DNA of 6,889 nucleotides from an uncultured Eubacteriales bacterium (GTDB lineage: Bacteria; Bacillota; Clostridia; UMGS1883; UMGS1540): contig USAP01000085.1 in NCBI GenBank assembly GCA_900552775.1, positions 1 through 6,889 of the forward strand. The letters run 5' to 3'. Made by a program: the position numbers and the translations under genes. This document shows, one piece after another, positions 1 to 6,415 of this stretch. Numbering within the stretch: the stretch's first letter is position 1; the number at the start of each line of letters is the position of its first letter. The notes beneath the pieces are model-generated. The model worked only from the letters and a program-made list of their open reading frames with translations, was not told where the DNA came from and did not search any database.

Positions 1-29
1 ATAAAATAATAAGAAAGGATGTGAAACAG

Positions 30-1025
30 GTGAAACTTATTCTCGGAATAGAATCCTCATGCGACGAAACGGCGGCGTCTGTTACGCTGGACGGAAGAAA
101 AGTGCTGAGCGATATAATATGTTCCCAGGCGGATCTGCACAAGATTTACGGCGGAGTTGTGCCGGAAATTGCCTCGAGAAAGCATATGGAAGCTATAAAT
201 TATGTAATAGATGAAGCACTGAAAACCGCGGGGGTTACAAAAAACGATCTTGCGGCGGTTGCGGTTACGAACGGACCCGGTCTTATAGGCGCGCTGCTTG
301 CAGGTCTTTCGGCGGCAAAAGGATATGCATATGCCATTAAAAAGCCGCTTGTGCCGGTAAACCACATTGTCGGTCACATAAGCGCAAACTACATCGCGCA
401 CCCGGAGCTTGAACCTCCGTTTTTATGCCTTGTGGCATCGGGCGGACACAGCCACATTGTGTATGTTTCGGACTACGGCAAATATGAAATTCTGGGCGCA
501 ACGCTTGACGACGCGGCGGGCGAAGCCTTTGACAAGGCGGCGCGCGTGCTCGGGATAGGATACCCCGGAGGGCCGCAGCTTTCGGCACTTGCGGAAAGCG
601 GAAATCCCGACGCAATAAACTTTCCGCGCCCCGTAAACGGACTGAATTTCAGTTTCAGCGGCGTGAAAACTTCGGTTATAAACTATGTTCACAAAATGGA
701 GCAAAAGGGAGAAGAAGTGCCGCGCGCGGATGTTGCGGCTTCTTTCCAGAATGCGATTTGCTCGGTTTTGACGGAGGTTACGGTTAAAGCAGCGCGGGAA
801 AAAGGCGTTTCGAAGATTGCGGTTGCCGGCGGTGTTGCGGCAAACCGCGAGCTGCGCAGAAGGCTTCATGACGCGGCGGAGGAAAACGGCTTTGAATTTT
901 TCCTGCCGCCTCCTAAGCTTTGCACCGACAACGGTGCCATGATTTCATGCGCCGGGTATTACGAATTTATGATGGGGCACACGGCGCCGCTTAATTTAAA
1001 CGCCGTTGCAACACTTCGCATGTAG
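30..1025 (+). CDS. tsaD: tRNA N6-adenosine threonylcarbamoyltransferase TsaD
   Basis: TsaD transfers the threonylcarbamoyl group from threonylcarbamoyl-AMP to A37 of ANN-decoding tRNAs, working in the cytoplasm with TsaB and TsaE. The 331-residue protein is of normal family length and has the ASKHA/Kae1 signatures. The N-terminal phosphate-binding strand [12 protein letters not shown] lies at 6-17. The metal-binding pair H112 and H116 is in [14 protein letters not shown] is at 138-141, [11 protein letters not shown] is at 159-169, and the C-terminal metal-ligand Asp is D300 in CTDNGAM. Two in-frame GTG starts exist, at 21 and 30. I prefer 30: AAAGG at 14-18 is 11 bases away, against only 2 for the GTG at 21, and the protein then begins [10 protein letters not shown] like its relatives. 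It is first of a tight three-gene run, and its promoter or upstream partners lie outside the window. Function is secure; the start is less so. Confidence 0.96.
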   Translation: MKLILGIESSCDETAASVTLDGRKVLSDIICSQADLHKIYGGVVPEIASRKHMEAINYVIDEALKTAGVTKNDLAAVAVTNGPGLIGALLAGLSAAKGYAYAIKKPLVPVNHIVGHISANYIAHPELEPPFLCLVASGGHSHIVYVSDYGKYEILGATLDDAAGEAFDKAARVLGIGYPGGPQLSALAESGNPDAINFPRPVNGLNFSFSGVKTSVINYVHKMEQKGEEVPRADVAASFQNAICSVLTEVTVKAAREKGVSKIAVAGGVAANRELRRRLHDAAEENGFEFFLPPPKLCTDNGAMISCAGYYEFMMGHTAPLNLNAVATLRM

Positions 1026-1032
1026 GTGCGGC

Positions 1033-1728
1033 ATGGACTGTGAAATTTTAATTGCGGACGGTTTTCCCGGTATCGAAAAAATAAAAACCGGACACCGTAT
1101 AAAAAGCGTGTGTCTGCAAAATCTGCCGCTTTCAATGCAGCGGCACGCCGATTTGCAGATTTGCATGACGGGGGAGAGAGAGTTTGTATGCTGTCCGGAG
1201 TGTTTTGACTATTACAGCGAAAACCTGAAGCCTTATAATATTGCGGTGTACCGCGGTACAAAAAGCGTCGGCGGCACGTACCCCGAAGACTCGGCATATA
1301 ATATAGGCGTGGCAGGCAATACGGTTTTTTTGAATGAAAAAATCTGCGATAAAAGGGTGCTTGAGCGGCTTTGTATTAATAATAGGAAGATAATCCGTGT
1401 AAAACAGGGATATGCCGGCTGCTCGGCGGCATTTGTCGGCGATAAAGCTTTGATAACGGCGGACCGCGGAATTGCCGCGGCGGCGGAAAAAGCCGGGTTT
1501 GACGTGCTTTTGATTTTGCCGGGATATATAAATCTTCCGGGGTTTGACTACGGATTTATAGGCGGCTGCTGCAAAAAAATCGGAAATAAATTTTTTGTGT
1601 CGGGCAGTTTTAAAAATCATCCCGACAGGCATAAAATATATAATTTTTTGAAAAAATACAACACGGAGCCTGCGGAACTTTCGAACGGTGTTCCGCTTGA
1701 CATAGGCTCTTTTTTGGCTGTGCGATAA
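1033..1728 (+). CDS. DUF6873 family GME-fold protein, function unknown
   Basis: This 231-residue protein matches, from memory, the clostridial DUF6873 family, assigned to the guanidino-modifying-enzyme (GME, pentein) fold of arginine deiminases and dimethylargininases. Visible conserved-looking motifs are HADLQ at 38-42, YPEDSAYNIG at 83-92, VKQGYAGCS at 123-131, a strand-plus-Asp segment around D144, GYINLPGFDYGFIGG at 164-178 and LDIGS at 222-226. GME enzymes normally carry a C-terminal catalytic Cys and an HxD-type His. Here the C-terminal segment has no Cys and GFIGG occupies the region where I would expect the His, so catalysis is doubtful and a binding or structural role is possible. 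There is no signal peptide or membrane segment. ATG 1033 is chosen because AGGTG at 1024-1028, overlapping the tsaD stop, sits 4 bases upstream. An in-frame alternative start at 1006 would overlap tsaD. The 7-base gap to tsaD indicates co-transcription. Confidence 0.8.
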   Translation: MDCEILIADGFPGIEKIKTGHRIKSVCLQNLPLSMQRHADLQICMTGEREFVCCPECFDYYSENLKPYNIAVYRGTKSVGGTYPEDSAYNIGVAGNTVFLNEKICDKRVLERLCINNRKIIRVKQGYAGCSAAFVGDKALITADRGIAAAAEKAGFDVLLILPGYINLPGFDYGFIGGCCKKIGNKFFVSGSFKNHPDRHKIYNFLKKYNTEPAELSNGVPLDIGSFLAVR

Positions 1729-1745
1729 AGAAAAGTATGAGAGGC

Positions 1746-1759
1746 GGAGGTGCAAGTTG
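1746..1759 (+). promoter_or_regulatory. Ribosome binding site fixing the TTG start of ytxC
   Basis: GGAGG at 1746-1750 is followed by a 6-base spacer and TTG at 1757-1759. No in-frame ATG or GTG is as well placed. An ATG at 1738 is out of frame with the YtxC reading frame. Confidence 0.75.
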
Positions 1760-2539
1760 TACAGAGTATCCGTTACGGGCGGAGCGCTTGACGCGACCGA
1801 TATACCCAAACAACGAAATATAAAATGCGATTTACAGGGCGGCACAGCGGTTTTTTACACCGAAAATGACTGTGACATGAAGCTTTTCAAAGAAGCACTT
1901 TCGGAAAAGCTTGCCGAAATTATATGCAAAAAATACACCGTGCGTTTTCTGAAGAAAAAAATTCTGAACACATGTGACGATATCAATGCGGCGGACGTCG
2001 AAATGATAGCCGCAAAAACCGGAGACGATGCTCTGAAACTTTTTTCGGAGGATATAAAAAAACAAATTTTTGATTTTCTCAATGTGTCCGAGACGATTTC
2101 GCCGGAAGGTTTTTTGAATTTCAGGCTCGGTGAATACAAAAAAAGCGTTGAAGGCACGCTCGGCAATGAAATTGAGCGCTTTCGGACGGAGCGCGATTTT
2201 GACGATATTACAAGCCTTCTTTCGTGCTACGTTGCATCGCAGCCGCAAAAAGAAGAAATTATCCATCTGGTGGTAACGGGTTCGGGCGGATATAAGCTGC
2301 TTGACAGGTATGAAAAAAATATCACCGAGAGCGCCGTGGCGCAGATTGTGCACGAACTTGACATACGCGATTTCAGCTTTGACGATTTGCTTTTGAGCGT
2401 GCTTATCTCGCTTGCGCCGCGCAGACTTATCATACACGGTGCGGAAAATTTCAGAAGCGAGAATACAAGGCATACGCTGCTGAGAATTTTTGACGGCAGC
2501 GCGGTTTTGTGCGGAGGATGCGGTATATGCAATTCTTGA
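1757..2539 (+). CDS. ytxC: YtxC family sporulation protein
   Basis: The 260-residue protein has the YtxC family hallmarks. FLNFRLGEYKKSVE lies at 119-132, a helical stretch with SLLSCYVASQPQKEE lies at 153-167, DLLLSVLISLAPRRLIIHG lies at 210-228, and the extreme C terminus is a three-Cys motif LCGGCGICNS with C252, C255 and C258. YtxC is annotated as a putative sporulation protein in Bacillus and Clostridia, but its biochemical role is not established. The spaced cysteines could bind metal or form disulfides, which is inference. No signal peptide or obvious transmembrane segment is seen. Translation starts at a TTG, supported by a strong ribosome binding site 6 bases upstream. It is last in the tsaD run, 28 bases after its neighbour, and a terminator follows 26 bases after its stop. 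This gene is the main sequence evidence that the host forms endospores. Confidence 0.88.
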   Translation: MYRVSVTGGALDATDIPKQRNIKCDLQGGTAVFYTENDCDMKLFKEALSEKLAEIICKKYTVRFLKKKILNTCDDINAADVEMIAAKTGDDALKLFSEDIKKQIFDFLNVSETISPEGFLNFRLGEYKKSVEGTLGNEIERFRTERDFDDITSLLSCYVASQPQKEEIIHLVVTGSGGYKLLDRYEKNITESAVAQIVHELDIRDFSFDDLLLSVLISLAPRRLIIHGAENFRSENTRHTLLRIFDGSAVLCGGCGICNS

Positions 2540-2565
2540 CTTCGGAAAGCGTTTTTTAAGTTTTG

Positions 2566-2592
2566 AATGGGCTGTTTAAACAGCCCATTTTT
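2566..2592 (+). terminator. Rho-independent terminator of the tsaD-ytxC run
   Basis: AATGGGCTGTTT at 2566-2577 and AAACAGCCCATT at 2578-2589 form a perfect 12+12 palindrome, which needs a few central bases as loop. Its plus-strand end runs into TTTTT at 2588-2592, with a further T run from about 2598. It lies 26 bases after the ytxC stop. On the minus strand the hairpin is followed by A-rich rather than T-rich sequence, so it is a poor intrinsic terminator for folA, although it lies just 19 bases past the folA stop. Confidence 0.88.
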
Positions 2593-2608
2593 CATGCTTT
2601 TTTTAAAG

Positions 2609-3085
2609 CTATTTTCTTTTGTACAGAATATGTGCGAATTTTATTCCGTTATTCTCGTTTTCGCCAAGCAGCGTGCAAGTATATTTTCCCTTGTCAAAAT
2701 CGGGGAAGAAAGCATCGGCATCACCGCACGAAGCGTCAACCTCGGTGAGATAAATATTGTCTGCCGACGGAAGAAACGCTTTGTAGACGGATTCGCCGCC
2801 GATTATGAAAACCTCGTCCCCTTCGGCTTCTTTTAAAGCTTCTTCGGGTGACGGTACGGCTACGGCGCCGGGTGCTTCATAGTTTTTGTTTGAGGAAATT
2901 ACAATGTTTTTTCTGCCGGGCAGCGCTTTTGGGAGAGACTCAAATGTTTTTCTTCCCATTATAATGCATTTTCCCAAAGTTGTTTTTTTAAAGAATTTAA
3001 GATCGTCCGGCAGGTGCCATATAAGGGAGTTGTTTCTGCCGAGTTCCATGTTTTTGCCTGCTGCGGCTATCATTGATATTTTCAT
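2609..3085 (-). CDS. folA: Dihydrofolate reductase
   Basis: DHFR reduces dihydrofolate to tetrahydrofolate with NADPH and is the classic trimethoprim target. The 158-residue protein is of normal bacterial length. MISLIAA-like MKISMIAAAG opens it, and the Met20-loop equivalent GRNNSLIWHLPDDLKFF lies at 16-32. W23 matches E. coli W22, and D28 matches the catalytic substrate-binding D27. The NADPH site GRKTFESLP is at 44-52, FIIGGESVYK at 93-102 carries the cofactor-binding GG, and YLTEVDA is at 112-118. The start ATG has AAAGGAG (3092-3098 on the minus strand) 6 bases upstream. It lies 100 bases downstream of thyA on the same strand, so thyA's dihydrofolate product is recycled by the neighbouring gene. 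Nothing suggests damage or a resistance-type divergent DHFR. I see no convincing own promoter or intrinsic terminator. Confidence 0.97.
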   Translation of the reverse strand: MKISMIAAAGKNMELGRNNSLIWHLPDDLKFFKKTTLGKCIIMGRKTFESLPKALPGRKNIVISSNKNYEAPGAVAVPSPEEALKEAEGDEVFIIGGESVYKAFLPSADNIYLTEVDASCGDADAFFPDFDKGKYTCTLLGENENNGIKFAHILYKRK

Positions 3086-3185
3086 AATTTGCTCCTTTTT
3101 TATTTTTATCCGCTTTCAATATTGTACCGTGCGGGCGATCGTGAATCACCCGTTTTATGTTCCGAAACACCAAACGGAAAAACAA

Positions 3186-4085
3186 TCACTGTGCGATGGG
3201 AAACGAAATTTTTCCCATATGCTTGTAGTTTTCAAGCTTTACGTCCTTGCAGTCGCGGCTGTTATCAAACTCAAAAAAGTCATGAACCGCTGGATTTAGC
3301 CAAAGCTTCGGCGCGGGATAGTGTCCGTTTTTGTCAAAGCGCGAAATCTGTTCTTTTATGCCGTCAACCTGATTTACATAGATATGCGCGTCTTTTATGC
3401 TCCAGTCAAGCGTGCCGGGCGCAAGGCCTGCGGTGCGCGCGAGCATATAAAGCAGCACCGCGTACTGCGTTACGTTAAAGGGCAGCCCCAGCGGCACATC
3501 GCAAGAACGCTGGTGAACCCATGCGGAAAGCCTGCCGTCAGTTACATCCCACTCGCTGCTCCACACACAGGAGGGGAGCACGGCTGTTTCGAGATAATCG
3601 TTTTGCCACAGCGTCATTATCATGCGCCTGTCCTCGGGGTGGTTTTTTATTTTGTCTATAAGCTCCTCGGTCATGTGAAACTTTTTAACTATGTAGCCGT
3701 ATGCCGTGCCGATGGTGTGCGCCCATTCTTTGCCGAAAAACTTTTTAATCTGCTTTTTCTGCGCTTTTCCGTTTTCAAACACTGCCTGTTCGGCATTCCA
3801 GCAGCCTTCTTCGTCAATCTCCCATTCGTTCCAAATATTTACGTCTCTTTCTCGCAGCCATCTCACGTCGTTTGACTGTGCCTGGTATATCCACAGCATT
3901 TCAAGAATTGCCTGGCGGATAAAAAGCTGCTTTGTTGTAAGAATCGGAAATTCTTCCGACAAATCAAGACTGAAATGGTGCGACGGGATTTTTATTGTGT
4001 TTATTCCCGTTCTGTTTTCGGCTTCAAAGCCCGTATCAAGTATTTTTTTGCATAAATTTATGTATTCCACATCCCATTTGGACAT
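3186..4085 (-). CDS. thyA: Thymidylate synthase, ThyA type
   Basis: ThyA methylates dUMP to dTMP using methylene-tetrahydrofolate. The protein has 299 residues. ENRTG at 23-27 carries the dUMP-phosphate Arg (R25). The active-site segment LPSCVWSSEW has the nucleophile C173. HQRSCDV at 191-197 and LPFN at 201-204 (N204, uracil recognition) follow, then KDAHIY at 231-236. Two things differ from E. coli ThyA. The residue after the nucleophile is Val, not His (PCH becomes SCV), and there is an extra segment of about 20 residues near 92-118 before IGTAYG. SCV, the AYG motif and the KLWLNP-type C terminus resemble, from memory, Bacillus subtilis/phage phi3T-type ThyA, so this is a subfamily trait rather than damage. 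The ATG at 4085 is chosen because AAAGGGGTGA (4091-4100, minus strand) precedes it by about 8 bases. The longer frame upstream would start inside the ribosome binding site or promoter. Confidence 0.95.
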   Translation of the reverse strand: MSKWDVEYINLCKKILDTGFEAENRTGINTIKIPSHHFSLDLSEEFPILTTKQLFIRQAILEMLWIYQAQSNDVRWLRERDVNIWNEWEIDEEGCWNAEQAVFENGKAQKKQIKKFFGKEWAHTIGTAYGYIVKKFHMTEELIDKIKNHPEDRRMIMTLWQNDYLETAVLPSCVWSSEWDVTDGRLSAWVHQRSCDVPLGLPFNVTQYAVLLYMLARTAGLAPGTLDWSIKDAHIYVNQVDGIKEQISRFDKNGHYPAPKLWLNPAVHDFFEFDNSRDCKDVKLENYKHMGKISFPIAQ

Positions 4086-4106
4086 AGCATTCACCCCTTT
4101 CCTGTT

Positions 4107-4135
4107 ATTATACAATATTTAGCAAAATATATCAA
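4107..4135 (-). promoter_or_regulatory. Promoter of thyA-folA
   Basis: On the minus strand TTGATA (4130-4135) and a perfect TATAAT (4107-4112) are separated by exactly 17 bases, a near-consensus sigma-A promoter. Transcription would begin near 4100, giving an untranslated leader of only about 15 bases, so there is no room for a riboswitch. An A/T run at 4138-4150, on its upstream side, could act as an UP-like element. Confidence 0.8.
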
Positions 4136-4153
4136 CAATTTTAAAAAAAACTC

Positions 4154-4182
4154 TTGAAAAAAAACAAATAATATGATATACT
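4154..4182 (+). promoter_or_regulatory. Promoter of the T-box-thrS transcript
   Basis: TTGAAA at 4154-4159 and TATACT at 4177-4182 are separated by 17 bases, and a TG at 4174-4175 one base before the -10 gives an extended -10. The expected start, about 4189, falls just before the first T-box stem at 4192. The promoter is divergent from the thyA promoter, and the two -35 boxes are 18 bases apart. Confidence 0.8.
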
Positions 4183-4189
4183 GAAGAAA

Positions 4190-4435
4190 ATGCTGAGAAC
4201 AAGAGAGTAGTGCAAAAGCCTCTTTGAGAGAGAGCGCCGCCGCGGCTGGAAGCGGCGCAGAGAGATTTGCGTGAAGACCGCTTGGGAGCAGCGGCACGAA
4301 AAAGCTTCGGGAATGCCCGGGCGCAAGTGCCGACGTGTGCCGCGCGTTATGCGGATAATGAGTTAAAATCAAGGTGGAACCGTGCTTTGTGCACCCTTGA
4401 TATATGGGCAGTCCCATGTATCCTGGGTGTTTTTT
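4190..4435 (+). promoter_or_regulatory. Threonine T-box leader (tRNA-Thr-sensing riboswitch)
   Basis: The leader senses uncharged tRNA-Thr and lets transcription continue into thrS. Base pairing can be traced by eye. The Stem I base pairs GCTG (4192-4195) with CAGC (4289-4292). A purine-rich internal loop of kink-turn type follows, then CAAG (4200-4203) with CTTG (4281-4284). The specifier loop has AGTA at 4206-4209 opposite GAA at 4273-4275, and above it GTGCAAA (4210-4216) pairs with TTTGCGT (4266-4272). After GAA-G comes ACC at 4277-4279, a Thr codon and the predicted specifier, followed by a purine. A GC-rich distal hairpin covers about 4234-4258. The T-box AAGGTGGAACCGTG is at 4371-4384. 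In the antiterminator ATCAAGG (4368-4374) pairs with CCTTGAT (4395-4401), and the TGGAACC bulge (4375-4381) would pair with a tRNA ending in UCCA. Specifier and downstream gene agree. Confidence 0.95.
4392..4435 (+). terminator. T-box regulatory terminator before thrS
   Basis: CACCC (4392-4396) pairs with GGGTG (4425-4429), and GATATATGGG (4399-4408) pairs with CCCATGTATC (4413-4422) with one T-G wobble. The loop is CAGT, a two-base mismatch lies between the helices, and TTTTTT follows at 4430-4435. Bases 4395-4401 are shared with the antiterminator, so the two folds exclude each other. That is the expected T-box switch. Confidence 0.92.
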
Positions 4436-4504
4436 AGTATTCGGCAGGCAGACCGAAACCGATTTTTAAGTGAGATTTTATGATATTGAGAAAGGAGAAC
4501 GGAT

Positions 4505-6268
4505 ATGAAAGTTATTTATCCGGACGGAGAAGTTAAAGAATGTGCAAAAGAGGAGGAACTTCACGTACTCAGGCACTCTGCGGCGCACATTATGGCACAG
4601 GCCGTGCAGAGGCTTTATCCGCAGGCAAAATTTGCTTACGGCCCGGCAAATGAAAAGGGGTTTTACTATGACGTAGACCTGGGCGGCGAAAAACTCACGG
4701 AGGAATCTTTGCAGGCTATTGAAGCCGAGATGAAGAAAATCTGCAAGGAGAATCTTCCTATTAAACCTTTCATTCTTCCGCGCGACGAGGCTGTAAAGCT
4801 TATGCGCGACAGAGGCGAGGACTACAAGGTGGAGCATATAGGCGACCTCCCCGAAGACGCAGTTATAAGCTTTTATCAGCAGGGCGACTATATCGACATG
4901 TGCGTAGGTCCGCATATAACATACACAAAGGCTTTGAAGGCATTTAAACTTATGGGCGTTTCCGGCGCGTACTGGAGAGGCGACCAATCAAACAAAATGC
5001 TCACACGTATAAACGGAACGGCATTTCTCACAAAAGATGAACTGGAGCATCACCTTAAAATGCTTGAGGAAGCGGAAAAACGCGATCACAGAAAAATAGG
5101 CAAAGAGATGGAGCTTTTCATGATGTGCGATGAGGGCCCCGGATTCCCGTTCTTCCTGCCGAAGGGAATGGCGCTTAAAAACGCGCTTATAGACTACTGG
5201 CGCGAGATTCATTACAGAGACGATTATGTTGAGGTCTCCACGCCGCTTATCATGAACAGAAGGCTGTGGGAGACAAGCGGTCACTGGGATCACTATAAAG
5301 ACAATATGTATTCCACGAAAATCGATGATGAGGACTACTGCATAAAACCCATGAACTGCCCCGGCGGCGTTATGGTTTACGCTTCAAAGCCTCATTCGTA
5401 CCGCGAGCTGCCGATGAGAGTCGGAGAGCTCGGTCTTGTGCACCGCCACGAGATGCGCGGCGCTCTGCACGGACTTTTCAGAGTTCGCTGCTTCACACAG
5501 GATGACGCGCATATCTTCATGAGAAAAGATCAGATTCAGGACGAAATCATGGGCGTTGTACATCTCATTAACGAGGTTTACGAGAAATTTGGCTTTAAAT
5601 ATTTCATTGAGCTTTCAACCCGTCCCGAGGATTCCATGGGTTCTGACGAGGACTGGGAGGCAGCTACAAACGGCCTTCGCGGCGCTTTGGAAAAACTCGG
5701 TCTTCCTTATATTATTAATGAAGGCGACGGTGCGTTCTACGGCCCGAAGATTGACTTCCATCTTGAAGACTGTCTCGGCAGAACATGGCAGTGCGGAACG
5801 ATTCAGCTCGATTTCCAGATGCCTTTAAACTTCAATCTCGAGTATGTTGACGAGCACGGCGAAAAGCAGCGCCCGATTATGATTCACCGCGTTTGCTTCG
5901 GCTCTATAGAAAGATTTATCGGTATTATAACAGAGCATTTTGCCGGCAAATTCCCGGCATGGCTTGCTCCCGTACAGGTTAAAGTTATACCGGTTTCGGA
6001 CAAAACTTTGGATTACTCCGAAAAGGTTTACGCGGCTATCAAAGCTTCCGGCGTAAGATGCGAGCTTGACGCGAGAAACGAAAAAGTCGGCTACAAAATC
6101 CGTGAAGCGCAGCAGGTTGAAAGAGTGCCTTACATGCTCGTACTCGGCGCAAAAGAAGCGGAGAGCGGAACTGTTTCCGTCCGTAACCGCGACACGGGCG
6201 ACACGGAGGAAATGAGCCTTGACGCGTTCATGAGTTTTATTTCCGAAAAGATTAAAAACAGAGACTGA
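4505..6268 (+). CDS. thrS: Threonine--tRNA ligase lacking most of the TGS domain
   Basis: ThrRS charges tRNA-Thr in the cytoplasm. The protein has 587 residues against about 640 in E. coli. After MKVIYPDGEVKEC, which looks like the first strands of a TGS domain, it passes directly to the editing domain, so roughly 50 TGS residues are missing. The editing site is intact, with H24 and H28 (HSAAH) and C133 and H137 (CVGPH). The class II core has motif 1 around 241-260 and motif 2 at about 313-334 with R326. The zinc ligands are C285 (MNCPG), H336 (QDDAHIF) and H461, and motif 3 is HRVCFGSIERF at 461-471. The anticodon-binding domain runs from about 485 to the end. NCPGG replaces the more common NCPGH after the zinc Cys. 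The start is firm: AAAGGAG at 4491-4497 lies 7 bases before the ATG, and the T-box terminator lies immediately upstream. Expression is controlled by that T-box. Confidence 0.97.
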   Translation: MKVIYPDGEVKECAKEEELHVLRHSAAHIMAQAVQRLYPQAKFAYGPANEKGFYYDVDLGGEKLTEESLQAIEAEMKKICKENLPIKPFILPRDEAVKLMRDRGEDYKVEHIGDLPEDAVISFYQQGDYIDMCVGPHITYTKALKAFKLMGVSGAYWRGDQSNKMLTRINGTAFLTKDELEHHLKMLEEAEKRDHRKIGKEMELFMMCDEGPGFPFFLPKGMALKNALIDYWREIHYRDDYVEVSTPLIMNRRLWETSGHWDHYKDNMYSTKIDDEDYCIKPMNCPGGVMVYASKPHSYRELPMRVGELGLVHRHEMRGALHGLFRVRCFTQDDAHIFMRKDQIQDEIMGVVHLINEVYEKFGFKYFIELSTRPEDSMGSDEDWEAATNGLRGALEKLGLPYIINEGDGAFYGPKIDFHLEDCLGRTWQCGTIQLDFQMPLNFNLEYVDEHGEKQRPIMIHRVCFGSIERFIGIITEHFAGKFPAWLAPVQVKVIPVSDKTLDYSEKVYAAIKASGVRCELDARNEKVGYKIREAQQVERVPYMLVLGAKEAESGTVSVRNRDTGDTEEMSLDAFMSFISEKIKNRD

Positions 6269-6300
6269 TAAAAAGCGACTAATAATAGGTAATAAGTAAC

Positions 6301-6370
6301 GGTGAACAGTGAAAAGGTGATGGTTAAAACATTTTTGACGTGTTTGTTCCAGACCTTTTCATTATTCACC
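6301..6370. repeat. Imperfect inverted repeat in the thrS/barstar gap
   Basis: Arms at 6301-6318 (GGTGAACAGTGAAAAGGT) and 6353-6370 are complementary at 16 of 18 positions, and one of the two exceptions is a G-T wobble. The 34-base centre has a weaker inner AAACA/TGTTT pairing. It lies between two convergent genes, so it may stop transcription from both sides. The run of Ts after the right arm is short and offset (TTTTT at 6377-6381), so it is not a textbook terminator. The left arm is preceded by degenerate GTAATA/GTAAC/GTGAACA units, which resemble short mobile intergenic palindromes. No target duplication is visible. Confidence 0.65.
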
Positions 6371-6415
6371 GATGTCTTTTTCGCGGTAAATTAAGAGTTT
6401 TACGTGCAAGCTGTT

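Noticed and set aside
1132..1845. Long minus-strand open frame (237 codons) opposite the DUF6873 gene and the start of ytxC
   Set aside because: It is antisense to two recognised genes, rich in Arg/Cys/Phe in the manner of a reverse-frame shadow, and has no family resemblance or ribosome binding site.
3121..3149. TACAAT on the minus strand as a separate folA promoter
   Set aside because: At the right spacing the -35 position reads GTGATT, a poor match; thyA lies just upstream on the same strand, so read-through from its strong promoter is the simpler explanation.
3132..3152. Hairpin CGGG...CCCG between thyA and folA as a terminator
   Set aside because: The stem has a mismatch, and on the minus strand it is followed by GC-rich sequence rather than a T-run.
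3706..4122. Plus-strand open frame of 138 codons across the thyA start
   Set aside because: It is antisense to conserved thyA codons and would cover the thyA promoter; no protein family is recognisable.
4440..4465. Second hairpin (TTCGG/CCGAA) after the T-box terminator
   Set aside because: A stem of only five pairs with a large share of unpaired bases; too weak to call as a separate regulatory element.
4478..4987. Minus-strand open frame of 169 codons opposite the start of thrS
   Set aside because: It is complementary to the editing domain of ThrRS and shows no recognisable motif or translation signal.
6130..6369. Minus-strand open frame across the thrS end and the inverted repeat, with a hydrophobic stretch
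   Set aside because: The hydrophobic stretch comes from translating the TTCAC/TTAC-type repeat units, and the rest is antisense to thrS; there is no ribosome binding site.
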